Positions 6,185 through 6,764 of a DNA stretch of 6,764 bases are shown one piece after another (the first letter of the stretch is position 1; every line of letters begins with the position of its first letter). Under the pieces are notes generated by a model that saw only the letters and a program-made list of their open reading frames with translations, was not told the DNA's origin and did no database searches. This DNA comes from Desulfobacterales bacterium CG23_combo_of_CG06-09_8_20_14_all_51_8. GTDB taxonomy: Bacteria > Desulfobacterota > Desulfobacteria > Desulfobacterales > Desulfosalsimonadaceae. The DNA lies in NCBI GenBank assembly GCA_002772195.1, contig PCSG01000349.1, forward strand, positions 1 through 6,764. The letters are read 5' to 3'. Both the position numbers and the translations under genes were made by a program.

Positions 6185-6225
6185 AATAGATAAAAAAAAT
6201 ACATTATATCATCAAGGAGGCAACA

Positions 6226-6764
6226 ATGGGTAAGGTCATCGGAATTGATCTCGGCACAACGAATTCATGTGTCGCGATAAGAGAACAGAATGAGACCAAA
6301 GTTATCACAAATCCGGAAGGCGGCCGTACCACCCCCTCCATCGTCGCCGTCACGGAAGGTGGTGAACGGCTGGTGGGTCAGGTGTCGAAACGTCAGGCCA
6401 TTACAAACCCGGAAAATACGGTTTTTGGCGTCAAGCGTCTGATCGGAAGAAAATTTGACTCCCAGATCGTTCAGAATGACATTAAAAATCTGCCCTATAA
6501 AATCGAAAAAGCCGCCAATGGCGACGTCCGGATCAATCTCCGGGGAAAACAGTACAGCCCGGCGGAAATTTCATCATTTATACTGGCGGATATCAAACAT
6601 ACAGCCGAAGAGTATCTGGGTGAAAAAATCACCGATGCCGTCATTACGGTGCCGGCGTATTTTGATGACAGTCAGCGCCAGGCCACCAAGGATGCCGGAA
6701 GAATCGCCGGATTGAATGTTCTGCGCATCATCAATGAACCCACGGCAGCGTCTCTGGCCTATGG
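6226..6764 (+). CDS. dnaK: Molecular chaperone DnaK (Hsp70), 3' end cut by window edge
   Basis: DnaK is the ATP-dependent Hsp70 chaperone that works with GrpE and a J-protein in folding and stress recovery. Only the first 179 residues of a roughly 640-residue protein are present, all within the actin-like nucleotide-binding domain. Visible are phosphate loop 1 GIDLGTTNS (6-14), Lys70 in FGVKRLIGRKF, VPAYFDDSQRQATKDAG (142-158) with the Pro143 switch, and INEPTAASLAY (169-179) with Glu171. These three residues fall at the same numbers as in E. coli DnaK. The stretch of about 80-105 between RLIGRKF and the GKQYSPAEIS segment is the insertion found in Gram-negative but not Gram-positive Hsp70s. 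The ATG has an excellent AAGGAGG (6214-6220) 5 bases upstream, suggesting high expression. It is cotranscribed with grpE by position; the frame is intact to the right edge. Confidence 0.98.
   Translation, partial: MGKVIGIDLGTTNSCVAIREQNETKVITNPEGGRTTPSIVAVTEGGERLVGQVSKRQAITNPENTVFGVKRLIGRKFDSQIVQNDIKNLPYKIEKAANGDVRINLRGKQYSPAEISSFILADIKHTAEEYLGEKITDAVITVPAYFDDSQRQATKDAGRIAGLNVLRIINEPTAASLAY

Noticed and set aside
1..6764. tRNA genes, CRISPR repeats, insertion sequences, attachment sites
   Set aside because: Reading both strands gave no cloverleaf with conserved tRNA loops, no spaced direct repeats, no transposase or integrase motifs and no terminal inverted repeats.

Overview
The window looks like a conserved housekeeping region of a Gram-negative bacterium, most likely in the Desulfobacterota (former Deltaproteobacteria, Desulfobacterales-like). 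Base composition is moderate, with GC-rich codon third positions and AT-rich intergenic gaps. The tilS-ftsH-folP order is familiar from that group. DnaK carries the N-terminal-quadrant insertion typical of diderm Hsp70s. The assignment is inference from gene order and protein character, not from a search.

Left part (1-4994, all minus strand, transcribed right to left): tilS (tRNA-Ile lysidine synthetase), ftsH (membrane AAA+ zinc protease, TTG start), folP (dihydropteroate synthase), then coaX (type III pantothenate kinase), which runs off the left edge. A good sigma70-like promoter lies upstream of tilS and a weaker one upstream of ftsH. The gaps inside the cluster are 104, 77 and 30 bases, and no strong terminator is seen in them.

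Middle part (4995-5581): no protein gene. It holds two divergent promoters (tilS leftward; a tentative one for the RNA rightward), a signal recognition particle RNA at about 5142-5363, a weak candidate terminator, and a sigma70-like promoter for grpE. The SRP RNA is not the short 4.5S form usual in Gram-negatives. Upstream of the conserved helix 8 it has a complete 5' Alu-like domain, and its 5' and 3' ends pair, as in the long SRP RNAs of Firmicutes. This is the most interesting element in the window.

Right part (5582-6764, plus strand): grpE followed 41 bases later by dnaK, which is cut by the right edge. GrpE is the nucleotide exchange factor for DnaK. Together with FtsH and the SRP RNA, the region is rich in functions for protein targeting, folding and membrane-protein quality control; tilS, folP and coaX add tRNA decoding and cofactor synthesis. 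I found no mobile element, CRISPR array, tRNA gene or defence system, and no convincing undescribed protein system.
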